A stretch of DNA of 64,000 nt. Source: Colwellia sp. PAMC 21821 (lineage in GTDB: Bacteria > Pseudomonadota > Gammaproteobacteria > Enterobacterales > Alteromonadaceae). Under the pieces are notes generated by a model. It saw nothing but the letters and a program-made list of their open reading frames with translations. It was not told where the DNA came from and made no database searches. The position numbers were made by a program, and so were the translations under genes. This document shows, piece by piece, positions 20,977-31,390 of this stretch (positions within the stretch are counted from its first letter, which is position 1; each line of letters opens with the position of its first letter). The DNA lies in the NCBI RefSeq assembly GCF_002077175.1, contig NZ_CP014943.1, forward strand, positions 1,798,001 through 1,862,000. The letters run 5' to 3'.

Positions 20977-22566
20977 TCATCTAATACGCATAGTTTGTAG
21001 TTTTTTATAAGACAAGCAACGCCATAGCCATTCCAATGGACCAAAAGCATAGTTATTTAACCACCAACGTGAAAATAACAACTGGAAGATAATAATAGCG
21101 AACACTATCAACATTTGTGGCGCGCGAGAGATCTCACCAAAATAGCCACCTGCATAGCCATAAAATAGGGTCGTTAAAATGACTGAATGCATAATGTAAT
21201 TGCTTAATGCCATTCTCCCCAATGGGGTAAATATCGCTAAACGTCTTTGCCACTTTTCGTGAGTGAGCAAACGCATGATCAAGCCAAAATAGCCCACGGT
21301 CATCACAAACTGGCCAATAAAGAATAACATTTGGCCAACCCCTTGTAATAACATTACTTGATTCGCAACCGGATGTTGCGCCACTAAAAGCCCTCCGGTT
21401 TCCAGTACTGCACCTAGCCCAACGCCAACATAGGCCATAACTTTAAAAGACGCAGCGTGCTGCTGATAATTTTTCATAATACCACTGGAGACTAACCAAT
21501 AGCCTAAAATAAATATCGGCAGCAACATAGTAAAAGAAAAAGGCAGCGTAAACATCAGCATAAATAAAGCAAAGTCCAAGCGAAACTCAGTAGCCTGCCA
21601 ATAACTACTTGCTGTCAAAGCCGTAATTTCTTTATCTACTTCATGTTGCATTTCAGCTTGCTGATCGACAATCGCTTGCGCCTGCTGTTCGATTAATCCT
21701 TCAGCAGTCAGCTCGCCTGATTCTATCACTAAGCCATCATTATCCATTTCCATTGACTCAGCGTTTTCTTCTGCCATCACTGCACTGACATCATCCGCTT
21801 GTACAACTTTTATTGCAGACATTACTGATTCTTCAACCAGTAATTCAGTTGCTGTTGCCTCAGCTAAGGCTTCACTCTTTTGTTGTGATAATGTTTCATT
21901 TGCTAACTTTATTGCCTCAACACGTTCTGCTACTAGAATTTCATCTTGCCACTGAGTCGTTAAATCGTCCGTATCGTTAATGAGTCCAAACCCTATACCG
22001 GCCAATACCGATATCACAAGAGGGAGAGATAACCAAACTACGGAAAGTTTGAAAAATGATTTAGGATTATCATATTTTTTGAAGCGCGGCTTTTGAAGCA
22101 GTGTTAACCAGCCTAAAAGTAACAGGCCTGCAATACCATAATCATGCAGAATATCGCCACTCCATAAAAACACCATGTGCAATAAACCCAAGGCGGTTAA
22201 AGCCAACATGCGGCGTGTAAACCAAACACCAAAAGGCCGTTCGGCCTCTTTCGCCCTGATCAGCATCACCGCAAAGCCCATGCCAAACAACAAAGCGAAT
22301 AGCTTATAAAATTTACCTTCGACAAAACATCGAATCAGCCAACCAACGGCATGATCTAAACCGGTTAAACTGACATCTTGACTACCTAAGCTTGTCATAG
22401 CGCGATTAAACCACTCAATATTCATCAAAAGAATACCAATAAGTGCTAAGCCGCGAAGTATATCCATTGCATCAATACGCTCGGCGATTGTAATCGGTGC
22501 AAAGTTTTCTAAGCTAGGTTTCGGTACCGAGTTTGGTTCTGCTGTATCAGCATAAGCATCTGACAT
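20977..22566 (-). CDS. DUF418 (YeiB-type) membrane protein with acidic insert
   Basis: 529 residues. The N-terminal part RIDAMDILRGLALIGILLMNI and the C-terminal GRMALSNYIMHSVI with FGPLEWLWRCLSY are DUF418 family hallmarks; the family is multi-pass, related in fold to acyltransferase-3 proteins, and of unknown substrate. About nine hydrophobic segments are seen. Residues ~200-318 form a long Glu/Ala/Gln-rich hydrophilic stretch (QQKSEALAEATATELLVEES, EQQAQAIVDQQAEM) with no membrane segments, which looks like a coiled-coil or disordered insert within a loop. Typical members lack this insert as far as I know. Confidence 0.82.
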   Translation of the reverse strand: MSDAYADTAEPNSVPKPSLENFAPITIAERIDAMDILRGLALIGILLMNIEWFNRAMTSLGSQDVSLTGLDHAVGWLIRCFVEGKFYKLFALLFGMGFAVMLIRAKEAERPFGVWFTRRMLALTALGLLHMVFLWSGDILHDYGIAGLLLLGWLTLLQKPRFKKYDNPKSFFKLSVVWLSLPLVISVLAGIGFGLINDTDDLTTQWQDEILVAERVEAIKLANETLSQQKSEALAEATATELLVEESVMSAIKVVQADDVSAVMAEENAESMEMDNDGLVIESGELTAEGLIEQQAQAIVDQQAEMQHEVDKEITALTASSYWQATEFRLDFALFMLMFTLPFSFTMLLPIFILGYWLVSSGIMKNYQQHAASFKVMAYVGVGLGAVLETGGLLVAQHPVANQVMLLQGVGQMLFFIGQFVMTVGYFGLIMRLLTHEKWQRRLAIFTPLGRMALSNYIMHSVILTTLFYGYAGGYFGEISRAPQMLIVFAIIIFQLLFSRWWLNNYAFGPLEWLWRCLSYKKLQTMRIR

Positions 22567-22619
22567 TTAACGTCCCTTTTTTTATTATTTTTTATCTTTA
22601 GCAATATAGATTATTTCAT

Positions 22620-22658
22620 ATAAAAAAAGCAGGTTTAATCCGAGATTAAAGCTGCTTT
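22620..22658 (-). terminator. Terminator of the ilvGMEDA operon
   Basis: Read on the minus strand: AAAGCAG / CTGCTTT outer stem and TTTAATC / GATTAAA inner stem separated by one G-G (C-C) mismatch, a three-base loop, and a run of seven T. It lies just after the ilvA stop. Confidence 0.88.
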
Positions 22659-22688
22659 ATGTAACAAAAAATTATAAATTACAGATAA

Positions 22689-24269
22689 TTAAGTAAGAAA
22701 GGTTTGATAAGCCTTGTTATCTGTTTCTTCCTGCCACTCATAATCTAGTGCTTTTAAGTGGGAAAAGAAGTTAATTTCCAGCGCTTTTTTCACTTCAAAG
22801 CCGGCTAACACTTGGCCAAATGCGGCACCATGGTTTCGATAATGAAACAAGGTAATATTATAATGCTCACCAAGCGTATCTAAAAACTTCTCTAGTGCGC
22901 CTGGGTATTCAGGAAATTGAAAACGAAAAATCCGTTCTTTTGCCGACAATTCATTTTTACCGCCAATCATGTATCTAACATGTAATTTGGCTAATTCATT
23001 TTCTGTAAAATCAGCTAAATCATAACCTTGTTGCTGCAAGCTTTCGGTTAATTTCTCTCTGTCATTAACTTCACCTCCCAGACGCACGCCAACAAAAATA
23101 TTGGCATTTTGTGCTTGGTTTGAAGCATCAGGCTTGTCAGCATAGCGATAATTGAATTCAGTGATCACTCGTCCTGAAAGCGCCTTACAAAAATTTCTAA
23201 AGCTGCCTTTTTCTTCCGGTATTTTAACCGCAAATATCGCTTCTTTCTGCTCGCCTAATTCACAGCGCTCAGAAATGTAGCGCAAAGTATGAAAGTTCAT
23301 ATTAGCGCCAGAAAGTATCGCCACTAGCGACTCATCACCTTGACTGGTTTGGCAATATTTTTGCAACCCCGCTAAAGATAACGCGCCCGCCGGTTCAGAA
23401 ATAACCCGCGTTTGCTCAAAAATATCTTTTATTGAGGCACAAATTTCATCGGTAGAGACTGTGATCACGTCATCACAGTAATGCTTAATCAAATTAAACG
23501 TATGCTCACCGATACGCTTAACCGCAACGCCGTCGGCAAATAAGCCAACTTGCGATAAATCGACGGGTTCACCAGCCGCTAAAGCCGCTTTTAAACAAGC
23601 TGAATCTTCTGCTTCGACACCAATCACTTTAATATTAGGTTGTAATTGTTTTAGGTAAACCGCCATACCTGCCAACAAACCGCCACCGCCCACGGGAATA
23701 AACACTACATCGGTGTTTGGGTGTTGCTGTAACAGCTCTTTAGCTACGGTACCTTGGCCTGCAATAACATCGCTATCATCAAACGGATGGATCACGGTTT
23801 TATTTTCTGCTTGTGCATATTCCATTGAGGCTTGTTGCGCCTCGTTAAAGCTCTTGCCAACTAAACGCACTTCTGCGCCATAACGTCTAACGTTATCCAC
23901 CTTAATATCAGGTGTCGTAATGGGCATAACAATAGTCGCTTTAATGCCCAACTTGTGCGCTGCTAAGGCTAAGCCTTGCGCGTGATTACCCGCAGAAGCG
24001 GCAATAACGCCATGCAAGCATTGCTGCTCAGACAAGTTGATTAATTTGTTGTAAGCGCCACGCAATTTAAACGAATGTACTGGCTGTTGATCTTCACGCT
24101 TCAGAAATATTTGATTCCCTAAACGTGATGACAACTTAGTTAATGGTGTTAATGCCGTTTCAACCGCAACATCATAAACTGGCGCCAGTAGAATTCTACG
24201 CAAATAGTCTAAACCTTGCGTTTGAATAGCCTGCGCTTGCATTAATGCTGTTTGTTCAGCATCAGTCAT
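22689..24269 (-). CDS. ilvA: Threonine ammonia-lyase (biosynthetic threonine deaminase)
   Basis: PLP enzyme converting threonine to 2-oxobutanoate and ammonia, the first committed step to isoleucine; normally inhibited by isoleucine. PLP lysine in [10 protein letters not shown], glycine loop [10 protein letters not shown], and two ACT-like regulatory domains after residue ~330 ([16 protein letters not shown] and [17 protein letters not shown]). 526 residues from ATG at 24269, which overlaps the ilvD stop by 8 bases and has GGTGA upstream; an ATG 12 bases earlier is the alternative. Last gene of the operon. Confidence 0.97.
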   Translation of the reverse strand: MTDAEQTALMQAQAIQTQGLDYLRRILLAPVYDVAVETALTPLTKLSSRLGNQIFLKREDQQPVHSFKLRGAYNKLINLSEQQCLHGVIAASAGNHAQGLALAAHKLGIKATIVMPITTPDIKVDNVRRYGAEVRLVGKSFNEAQQASMEYAQAENKTVIHPFDDSDVIAGQGTVAKELLQQHPNTDVVFIPVGGGGLLAGMAVYLKQLQPNIKVIGVEAEDSACLKAALAAGEPVDLSQVGLFADGVAVKRIGEHTFNLIKHYCDDVITVSTDEICASIKDIFEQTRVISEPAGALSLAGLQKYCQTSQGDESLVAILSGANMNFHTLRYISERCELGEQKEAIFAVKIPEEKGSFRNFCKALSGRVITEFNYRYADKPDASNQAQNANIFVGVRLGGEVNDREKLTESLQQQGYDLADFTENELAKLHVRYMIGGKNELSAKERIFRFQFPEYPGALEKFLDTLGEHYNITLFHYRNHGAAFGQVLAGFEVKKALEINFFSHLKALDYEWQEETDNKAYQTFLT

Positions 24270-26136
24270 TGCTATCACCATTGTAATTGCCGTCTAGTAA
24301 TTCACGATTACGTACAGCACCTTTATCGGCACTGGTGGCTAACATGGCGTAGTTTTTCAAGGCGTAGCTGATTGGACGAACACGACCAACGGGTTTCCAA
24401 GCGTCTTTACCTTTAGCGTTCATGGCATCGCGACGTTGGGTTAGCTCTTCTTCACTTACCTGTAACTCTATAGAGCGGTTAGGAATATCAATATGAATAA
24501 TGTCGCCCTGCTCTACTAATGCAATAGTGCCGCCACTACCTGCTTCCGGAGAAACATGGCCGATAGATAAACCTGAAGTACCACCCGAGAAACGACCATC
24601 GGTTAACAACGCACAAGCTTTACCTAAGCCCATTGATTTTAAATAAGTGGTTGGATACAACATTTCTTGCATGCCTGGGCCACCTTTAGGGCCTTCATAA
24701 CGAATAACAACCACTTCGCCTGCCACTACTTTTTTATCTAAAATACCCGCTACAGCAGCGTCTTGGCTTTCAAATACGTGTGCAGGACCAGTAAAGACTA
24801 GGTTATCGTCACTAACCCCTGCAGTTTTAACCACACAACCGTCAACCGCAATATTACCGGCAAGAACCGCTAAACCACCTTCTAACGAAAAAGCGTTTTC
24901 AATGCTACGAATACAACCATTCTCGCGGTCGTCATCTAAGGTGTCCCAACGGCAATCTTGACTAAACGCTTTAGTGGTACGAATACCTGCAGGTCCTGCA
25001 CGGTAAAACTTTTTAACGGCTTCGTCGTCAGTGACTTTAATATCATATTTAGCGATAACATCAGCGAGTGTTGTACCTAAAACATTCGGCACATCAGTTT
25101 TTAATAAATTAGCGCGTGATAGTTCACCTAAAATGGCAATTACACCGCCAGCGCGATGCACATCTTCCATGTGATATTCTGGCGTTGAAGGAGCAACTTT
25201 ACATAATTGCGGCACAATGCGTGATAACTTATCCATGTCTTCCATGGTGTAATCAATTTCCGCTTCTTGTGCTGTTGCTAGTAAATGTAAGATGGTATTT
25301 GTTGAACCGCCCATGGCAATATCTAAACACATGGCATTGTGTAGCGCATCTTTACTGGCAATATTACGCGGTAAGGCTGACTCGTCATTGTCTTGATAAT
25401 AACGCTTGGTTAGCTTAACAATTTCTTTACCAGCACTTAAGAATAACTGTTCACGATCGGCATGTGTCGCTAGCATAGAACCGTTACCCGGTAATGCTAA
25501 ACCTAACGCTTCGGCTAAACAGTTCATTGAGTTCGCGGTAAACATACCAGAACATGAACCACACGTTGGACAGGCTGAACGCTCAACTTGGTCACTTTGT
25601 TCGTCAGACACTTTAGGGTCAGCGCCTTGGATCATGGCGTCAACTAAATCAAGTTTAATAATTTGGTCTGACAGCTTAGTTTTACCGGCTTCCATCGGGC
25701 CACCAGAAACAAAAATTACCGGTATGTTTAAGCGCATAGCCGCCATTAACATGCCTGGGGTAATTTTGTCACAGTTTGAAATACACACCATGGCATCTGC
25801 ACAATGGGCATTCACCATGTATTCAACCGAGTCAGCAATTAAATCACGTGACGGTAAGCTATAAAGCATGCCGCTATGACCCATAGCGATACCATCATCT
25901 ACCGCAATAGTATTAAATTCTTTCGCGACACCACCAGCTTCTTCAATAGCGCCAGCGACCAATTGTCCCATATCTTTTAAATGCACATGACCCGGTACAA
26001 ATTGGGTAAATGAGTTAACGACAGCAATAATAGGTTTGCCGAAATCACCATCTGTCATACCCGTTGCACGCCACAGTGCTCGAGCGCCAGCCATATTACG
26101 GCCTTGAGTAGAAGTTGCTGATCTTAATTTTGGCAT
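24262..26136 (-). CDS. ilvD: Dihydroxy-acid dehydratase
   Basis: Iron-sulfur enzyme that dehydrates 2,3-dihydroxy acids to the 2-oxo acids of valine and isoleucine. 624 residues, typical. Cluster cysteines are visible in [13 protein letters not shown] and [11 protein letters not shown]; also [19 protein letters not shown]. Overlaps ilvA. About 246 bases separate it from ilvE, more than elsewhere in the operon, and that gap holds a strong hairpin. Confidence 0.98.
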   Translation of the reverse strand: MPKLRSATSTQGRNMAGARALWRATGMTDGDFGKPIIAVVNSFTQFVPGHVHLKDMGQLVAGAIEEAGGVAKEFNTIAVDDGIAMGHSGMLYSLPSRDLIADSVEYMVNAHCADAMVCISNCDKITPGMLMAAMRLNIPVIFVSGGPMEAGKTKLSDQIIKLDLVDAMIQGADPKVSDEQSDQVERSACPTCGSCSGMFTANSMNCLAEALGLALPGNGSMLATHADREQLFLSAGKEIVKLTKRYYQDNDESALPRNIASKDALHNAMCLDIAMGGSTNTILHLLATAQEAEIDYTMEDMDKLSRIVPQLCKVAPSTPEYHMEDVHRAGGVIAILGELSRANLLKTDVPNVLGTTLADVIAKYDIKVTDDEAVKKFYRAGPAGIRTTKAFSQDCRWDTLDDDRENGCIRSIENAFSLEGGLAVLAGNIAVDGCVVKTAGVSDDNLVFTGPAHVFESQDAAVAGILDKKVVAGEVVVIRYEGPKGGPGMQEMLYPTTYLKSMGLGKACALLTDGRFSGGTSGLSIGHVSPEAGSGGTIALVEQGDIIHIDIPNRSIELQVSEEELTQRRDAMNAKGKDAWKPVGRVRPISYALKNYAMLATSADKGAVRNRELLDGNYNGDSND

Positions 26137-26198
26137 GACCTTAGTCCCTATATATTTATGTATTTCGCTTTCAGTTAGCGTGAGAAGTATTAAAATTT

Positions 26199-26234
26199 AT
26201 TTTATAAGTTCACTGACCAGTGAACTTATAAAAT
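26199..26234. repeat. Perfect 16-bp inverted repeat between ilvE and ilvD
   Basis: ATTTTATAAGTTCACT and its exact complement around GACC. On the minus strand it is followed by A/T sequence without a clean T run. It could be an intra-operon stem that stops or stabilises part of the ilvGME transcript, or an operator. Confidence 0.6.
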
Positions 26235-26382
26235 AACATTTAAGTCGTGGTAATTACTGCTTGCTAATTGGCAAGAGCTACAGCTAGTTCGGCTCAATTT
26301 CAAGGCTGAAAGTGTGCAACTTATCGATAAAGGTGCGTTACCTAGCAAAGAAATTGAGTGAACTAGCCATAAAGCCGTACGA

Positions 26383-27306
26383 TTAAACTTCGTCTAACCA
26401 GCCTTCAGGTACTTCAGTAGTGCCATCAAACATACCAAAGAAGGCGTCTTGAAGTGCTTTAGTAATAGGTCCACGAGAGCCATCACCAACAGCAATGCCG
26501 TCAACTGATTTCACCGGTACCACTTCAGTTGCGGTGCCACACATGAAAAATTCATCTGCAAGGTATAACGATTCACGAGAAATAGATTCTTCACGCACTT
26601 CGTAGCCTAATTGCTTAGCAAGGAAAAACACCGTATCACGTGTTAAGCCTTGTAAGATTGAAGCCGTACCCGGTGGTGTATAAAGCACACCTTTTTTGAT
26701 TAAAAATAAGTTTTGGCCTGCGCCTTCACTTACCATGTTATTAATGTCTAACGCAACACCTTCTGCATAGCCATGACGAGCAGCTTCTGTCGAAATTAAC
26801 TGTGAAGACAAGTAGTTACCACCAGCCTTCGCTGCCGTTGGCATAGTGTTAGGAGCAAGGCGATTCCAACTTGAAACTCCCACTTCTACACCATTTTCAA
26901 TAGCATCAGCACCTAAATAGGCTTCCCAGCTAAACGCCGCAATCATAACGTCTGCAACTGCGTCGATTGGTGGACGAAGGCCCATGCCAATATCACCTAA
27001 AAATACTAACGGACGTAAATAGGCTGATTTTAAATTATTCTTTGCTACCGCATCTTTACACGCCTGAACAATTTGCTCTTCGGTAAAAGGAATGTTCATA
27101 CGGTATATTTTTGCTGAATCGAATAAGCGCTTAATGTGCTCTTCTAAACGGAAAATACACGTACCTTTATGGGTATTATAAGCACGAATACCTTCAAATA
27201 CTGACGAGCCGTAATGTAGAGCATGACTCATTACGTGAACCGTAGCATTTTGCCACGGCATGAGTTCACCATTAAACCAAATTAGTTCTGCGTTAACTTT
27301 TGCCAT
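26383..27306 (-). CDS. ilvE: Branched-chain amino acid aminotransferase
   Basis: Class IV PLP transaminase, last step to isoleucine, valine and leucine using glutamate. 307 residues (E. coli 309). HALHYGSSVFEGIRAY near the start, PLP lysine in TAAKAGGNYLSSQL, then YAEGVALD and GTATEVVPV. In the ilvGME run; a TTAATCAGT/ACTGATTAA inverted repeat (27333-27369) lies in the 99-base gap after ilvM. Confidence 0.97.
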   Translation of the reverse strand: MAKVNAELIWFNGELMPWQNATVHVMSHALHYGSSVFEGIRAYNTHKGTCIFRLEEHIKRLFDSAKIYRMNIPFTEEQIVQACKDAVAKNNLKSAYLRPLVFLGDIGMGLRPPIDAVADVMIAAFSWEAYLGADAIENGVEVGVSSWNRLAPNTMPTAAKAGGNYLSSQLISTEAARHGYAEGVALDINNMVSEGAGQNLFLIKKGVLYTPPGTASILQGLTRDTVFFLAKQLGYEVREESISRESLYLADEFFMCGTATEVVPVKSVDGIAVGDGSRGPITKALQDAFFGMFDGTTEVPEGWLDEV

Positions 27307-27405
27307 TTTCTTTTCCTAAATTTTATTTCGTATTAATCAGTCAGCTTTAAAAACAACTTAACTGATTAAGTATTATTAATTTTCGTCGTTGGTTTCAATC
27401 CAGCA

Positions 27406-27663
27406 TTACGCAATGCGCTGCTGCGATACGCTATTGTCTACCTTGACCTCTTTGATGTCGATCAGTTTATTAATTTGATCGACCAAAAGTTCAATCGGAC
27501 GTTCACTTCTAACCATTAATTCAATAATGCCTAGATTCGTACCGGTATTTACTTTGGCATTCATGCCACTGATTAAAAAGCCACGATAGCGAGTCACTTG
27601 TAAAATTCTTTCAAGCACCACCTGCTTATCATCCGCTGTTATCGTTAGTTGATAATTATTCAT
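27406..27663 (-). CDS. ilvM: Acetolactate synthase II small subunit
   Basis: 85-residue ACT-domain regulatory subunit that activates IlvG. Core FLISGMNAKVNTGTNLGIIELMV. The ATG directly abuts the ilvG stop (TAAATG), so translation is probably coupled. Its length matches E. coli IlvM (87) rather than the longer IlvN/IlvH. Confidence 0.94.
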   Translation of the reverse strand: MNNYQLTITADDKQVVLERILQVTRYRGFLISGMNAKVNTGTNLGIIELMVRSERPIELLVDQINKLIDIKEVKVDNSVSQQRIA

Positions 27664-29328
27664 TTAGGTACTCTCCATCATTTTATCGTTAGCGGTATTC
27701 GGTGGCACAAGTGGCCATACGTTGTCTTGTGCGTCAATTTTAACTTGTAACAAATAAGGTCCGTCATGCTCGAGCATTTCTTCAATGGCAGCGCTCACTT
27801 CTGACTTTTTAGTGATCATTTTCGCTTTAATATCAAATGCATTGGCTAACATAATAAAATCAGGATTATCCGCTAAATCTGTTTCACTTAATCGGCCATT
27901 GAAAAATAGGTCTTGCCATTGACGTACCATACCTAGTTTGGCGTTATCAATTAGCACTATTTTAACCGGTAATTGAAAGCGCTTAATGGTTGATAGCTCT
28001 TGTACGTTCATCATAAAAGAGCCATCACCTGAAACAGCAATAATACAATCTGTTGGCCGACTCACTTGAGCACCAACGGCTGCCGGTATACCAAAGCCCA
28101 TTGTGCCCATACCAGCACTGGTCAAAAAGTTACTTGGATCATCAAAAACCATGTGTTGTGCAGCCCACATTTGATGTTGACCAACATCAGTAGTTACACA
28201 ACTATTTTTTGGCATTTTGTCGCTAATTTCTTTTAACACTGCTGGAGCAAAAATGGTCTCACCTGGGTGGTTATAGTCCCAAGCAAAATCTTCATTCATC
28301 TGCAGACAAACCTTTCTCCAAGGTTCGATAGATAGCGGAATGGCTAACGCAGGTAAGTTGACCTTTAAGTCCCCTAATATTGATGCATCGGCGATTCTGC
28401 GTTTGTTAATTTCTGCGGTATCAATATCAAAATGAATTACTTTAGCATTGGGGGCAAATTCATTTAACTTACCGGTAACACGGTCATCAAAACGCGCACC
28501 TACGGCGATTAATAAATCACATTCTTGCACGGCTATATTGGATGCTTTGGTACCATGCATGCCCAACATACCCATATAGTATTTGTCTTCTGGGTCAATG
28601 GCGCCTAGCCCTTTTAAGGTTGAAACGCATGGTAAGCCTGTTACCTTGGCAAAATCGCGTAATTCATCAATAGCATTGGCCATACCAACACCACCACCAA
28701 CATATAAAACGGGCTTCTTAGCTTGGTTTAATAGCGCAATCGCACTACCCACATTCGCTGGCGGTAGCTTAACTTTATTTTGTAAATTCACTAAATCATC
28801 AACACAACCATTAACGGCTGCAATTTGAATATCTTTTGGAATATCAACCAGTACAGGTCCTTGTCTACCTTCTAATGCAATGGCAAAGGCTTGGTGTAAT
28901 ACGTCGGCTAAATCATTAATATCGGTTACTTGAAAAGAGTGCTTAGTACACGCTAATGATAAACCAAAAATATCAATTTCTTGGAATGCATCTGAACCCA
29001 TAGCCGCCGTAGCGACTTGACCAGTAATAGCAACAACTGGAATTGAATCAGCCAAGGCATCAGCAAGGCCAGTGATCAAATTCGTAGCGCCCGGTCCTGA
29101 TGTAGCTAAACAAACACCAACCTTACCTGAAGCTCTTGCATAACCAACGGCAGAAAATGCAGCGCCTTGTTCATGACGACACAAAAAGTGTTCTACATCA
29201 CTGTCGTAAAGTGCATCGTAGATAGGCATGATGGCACCACCTGGATAGCCAAACACATGTTCAACTCCATGCTGTTCTAGCACGTTAAATAATAAGCTCG
29301 CGCCGGTTAATTTCTTTTCAGTCGCCAT
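27664..29328 (-). CDS. ilvG: Acetolactate synthase II large subunit
   Basis: ThDP-dependent enzyme that condenses pyruvate with pyruvate or 2-oxobutanoate, first shared step of the branched-chain pathway. 554 residues. Catalytic Glu region in [13 protein letters not shown] and [16 protein letters not shown]; ThDP/Mg site [18 protein letters not shown]. The frame is intact, unlike the frameshifted ilvG of E. coli K-12. First structural gene after the leader/attenuator. Confidence 0.97.
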   Translation of the reverse strand: MATEKKLTGASLLFNVLEQHGVEHVFGYPGGAIMPIYDALYDSDVEHFLCRHEQGAAFSAVGYARASGKVGVCLATSGPGATNLITGLADALADSIPVVAITGQVATAAMGSDAFQEIDIFGLSLACTKHSFQVTDINDLADVLHQAFAIALEGRQGPVLVDIPKDIQIAAVNGCVDDLVNLQNKVKLPPANVGSAIALLNQAKKPVLYVGGGVGMANAIDELRDFAKVTGLPCVSTLKGLGAIDPEDKYYMGMLGMHGTKASNIAVQECDLLIAVGARFDDRVTGKLNEFAPNAKVIHFDIDTAEINKRRIADASILGDLKVNLPALAIPLSIEPWRKVCLQMNEDFAWDYNHPGETIFAPAVLKEISDKMPKNSCVTTDVGQHQMWAAQHMVFDDPSNFLTSAGMGTMGFGIPAAVGAQVSRPTDCIIAVSGDGSFMMNVQELSTIKRFQLPVKIVLIDNAKLGMVRQWQDLFFNGRLSETDLADNPDFIMLANAFDIKAKMITKKSEVSAAIEEMLEHDGPYLLQVKIDAQDNVWPLVPPNTANDKMMEST

Positions 29329-29465
29329 GTGTTTGTTTAACTTTTTAATAACATTTTATTCATAAACCATTCACTTACATGAAACGCATAAATTTATTGT
29401 AATTAACAAGTATTCTCCAAGGTTAATAATGTTAGTGCGAAACGCGCTGTTTAATATTTTAATAA

Positions 29466-29503
29466 CGACAAACCCCCCGGTCCTTGCGAAGCGGGGGGCT
29501 TGT
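29466..29503 (-). terminator. Attenuator terminator of the ilv operon
   Basis: On the minus strand CCCCCCG and CGGGGGG form a very stable stem around a 12-base loop, followed by TTTGTCGTT. Its left arm, with the preceding AACAAG (29492-29504), can instead pair with GGGGGTCTTGTT at 29533-29550 in the end of the leader peptide gene, 12 of 13 positions. That gives the mutually exclusive antiterminator of classical attenuation. Confidence 0.88.
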
Positions 29504-29533
29504 TATTTTAAGATTTTTTTACTTTTCTTTAGC

Positions 29534-29608
29534 TCAACAAGACCCCCGCGACGATTTATGAATCACCACGATGAGGACGTTAATAATGACTAAGATATAA
29601 TTTTGCAT
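29534..29608 (-). CDS. ilvL: ilv operon leader peptide
   Basis: 24-codon reading frame starting MQNYILVIINVLIVVIHK and ending in TGA. Residues 5-16 are eleven Ile, Leu or Val codons with one Asn, the hallmark of a leader peptide that senses charged branched-chain tRNAs. The stop lies inside the segment that pairs with the terminator's left arm. A ribosome stalled at residues 5-16 leaves that segment free (antitermination); one reaching the stop covers it (termination). The ribosome site is weak. Too short for standard gene callers. Confidence 0.88.
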   Translation of the reverse strand: MQNYILVIINVLIVVIHKSSRGSC

Positions 29609-29718
29609 ATTTATTTATATTATCTGTAATGTTATTAATTTGAGTACTAAGAATTTTCAGCCTATTTAAATTAGTACCATAGCTCTAATGTTAAGCGCAA
29701 GTGGTTTATTAGTGTTTT

Positions 29719-29747
29719 TTTAGTAAAAATAAATTCTCAGTTATAAT
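29719..29747 (+). promoter_or_regulatory. Candidate promoter for comM
   Basis: TATAAT at 29742-29747 with TTTAGT 17 bases upstream as a weak -35. About 100 bases before the comM start. Sequence resemblance only. Confidence 0.4.
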
Positions 29748-29848
29748 GACAACTTGCTCTATCAGATATTAGTCACTTTATTTTTCGCACAATACTGTTT
29801 ATTTAACTACACTTGCGTAAATAAATATGAAAATAAAAATGGATTTTT

Positions 29849-31372
29849 ATGACATTAGCCTGTGTTTTTAGTCGCGCTCGGGTCGGACTCGAATCGCCCT
29901 TAGTTACGGTAGAAGTGCATTTAGCCAACGGATTGCCTGCATTTAATATTGTCGGCCTGCCTGAAACCTCGGTTCGGGAAGCAAAAGATCGCGTACGCAG
30001 TGCTATTCTCAATTGCGGATATGAATTTCCAGCCAAACGCATCACGGTTAATTTAGCACCTGCTGATTTGCCAAAAGAAGGAGGCCGTTTCGACCTACCA
30101 ATTGCCTTAGGCATTCTAGCCGCAGCTGCACAGCTGCCTAACGCGGATTTGAATCAATATGAATTTGCCGGAGAATTAGCCTTGTCTGGTGAGCTGCGCG
30201 CTATTATTGGTGAAATCCCCATGGCAATGGCATGCAAACAAAGTGGCCGAACACTGGTAATACCGAGTGAAAATGCCGAACAGGCTAGCTGGGTACCGCA
30301 CGTGAAAATATTAAGCCTGTCACATTTAAACCAGCTCTTTCCTCATTTTTTAAAACAACAAAGCTTGCCATTAGTTCAAGCAAGAGCCCTACAAGAATAT
30401 AAAACTGAGAGTGTGAATGATATTGCCGATGTTGTCGGCCAACCTCTAGCCAAGCGGGCACTAGAACTTGCTGCAAGTGGCGGCCACAATTTACTGTTTA
30501 TTGGGCCTCCAGGTACAGGTAAAACCATGCTTGCCAGTAGATTACCCGGCATTTTACCTCCAATGACCGAACAAGAAGCCCTTTCAAGTGCCGCTATTCA
30601 ATCTATCTGTCACAAAAATATCAATCCTGAGTCATGGCTAACTCGACCATTTCGCGCCCCACATCACACAGCATCGTCTGCCGCACTTGTTGGCGGCGGC
30701 AGTCATCCACAGCCAGGTGAAATTTCTTTAGCCCATAACGGTGTGCTTTTTCTCGACGAGTTACCCGAATTTGAGCGTAAAGTGCTCGACGTATTACGTG
30801 AACCAATGGAGTCTGGTGAAGTCACCATTTCACGCGCCCTAATCAAACAAACCTTTCCTGCACAGTTTCAATTGGTCGCGGCGATGAACCCAAGTCCCAC
30901 AGGATTTTACAATGACAAGCGCAGTACACCTGAGCAGGTTTTACGTTATCTCAATCGCCTTTCAGGACCATTTTTAGATCGAATTGATATTCAAATAGAG
31001 GTTACAAGATTACCGCGTGGGATGTGGGCTAACGATGAAGGTAAAGGCGAGTCAAGCAGTACGATCCAAAAACGGGTCAGTATATGTCACCAAAAACAAA
31101 TTTTACGCCAAGGCAAGCCTAACGCACAGCTTGGCAGCGCTGAAGTAAGAACGTTCTGCCAACTCTCAGCTGATGATAACGAATTTTTAGAACTCGCCAT
31201 TGAAAAACTAAACTTATCAACCAGAGCACATCATAAAATACTTAAAATTTCCAGAACACTCGCTGACATGGAAGCCTTAGAGCATATTGAACACAAGCAC
31301 TTAATTGAAGCGTTATCGTATCGCGCTATGGATAGAATATTACGCCATTTGACCGACGCTATTTCGCTGTAA
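29849..31372 (+). CDS. comM: ComM/YifB family Mg-chelatase-like AAA+ ATPase
   Basis: 507 residues. The N-terminal S5-like domain reads SPLVTVEVHLANGLPAFNIVGLPE. The AAA+ core has Walker A FIGPPGTGKTML and Walker B GVLFLDELPEF, and the C-terminal Mg-chelatase region follows. In Haemophilus and Vibrio ComM is a hexameric helicase that promotes branch migration during natural transformation. Divergent from the ilv leader, as yifB is in E. coli, so the neighbourhood is conserved. Confidence 0.94.
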   Translation: MTLACVFSRARVGLESPLVTVEVHLANGLPAFNIVGLPETSVREAKDRVRSAILNCGYEFPAKRITVNLAPADLPKEGGRFDLPIALGILAAAAQLPNADLNQYEFAGELALSGELRAIIGEIPMAMACKQSGRTLVIPSENAEQASWVPHVKILSLSHLNQLFPHFLKQQSLPLVQARALQEYKTESVNDIADVVGQPLAKRALELAASGGHNLLFIGPPGTGKTMLASRLPGILPPMTEQEALSSAAIQSICHKNINPESWLTRPFRAPHHTASSAALVGGGSHPQPGEISLAHNGVLFLDELPEFERKVLDVLREPMESGEVTISRALIKQTFPAQFQLVAAMNPSPTGFYNDKRSTPEQVLRYLNRLSGPFLDRIDIQIEVTRLPRGMWANDEGKGESSSTIQKRVSICHQKQILRQGKPNAQLGSAEVRTFCQLSADDNEFLELAIEKLNLSTRAHHKILKISRTLADMEALEHIEHKHLIEALSYRAMDRILRHLTDAISL

Positions 31373-31390
31373 TTTAGGGTGTCACCGGAT

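Noticed and set aside
25406..25864. Plus-strand frame of 152 codons
   Set aside because: Antisense shadow of ilvD, whose Fe-S motifs fix the real frame.
27333..27369. TTAATCAGT/ACTGATTAA inverted repeat between ilvM and ilvE as a terminator
   Set aside because: A 19-base loop, AT-only stem and no T run; too weak to call.
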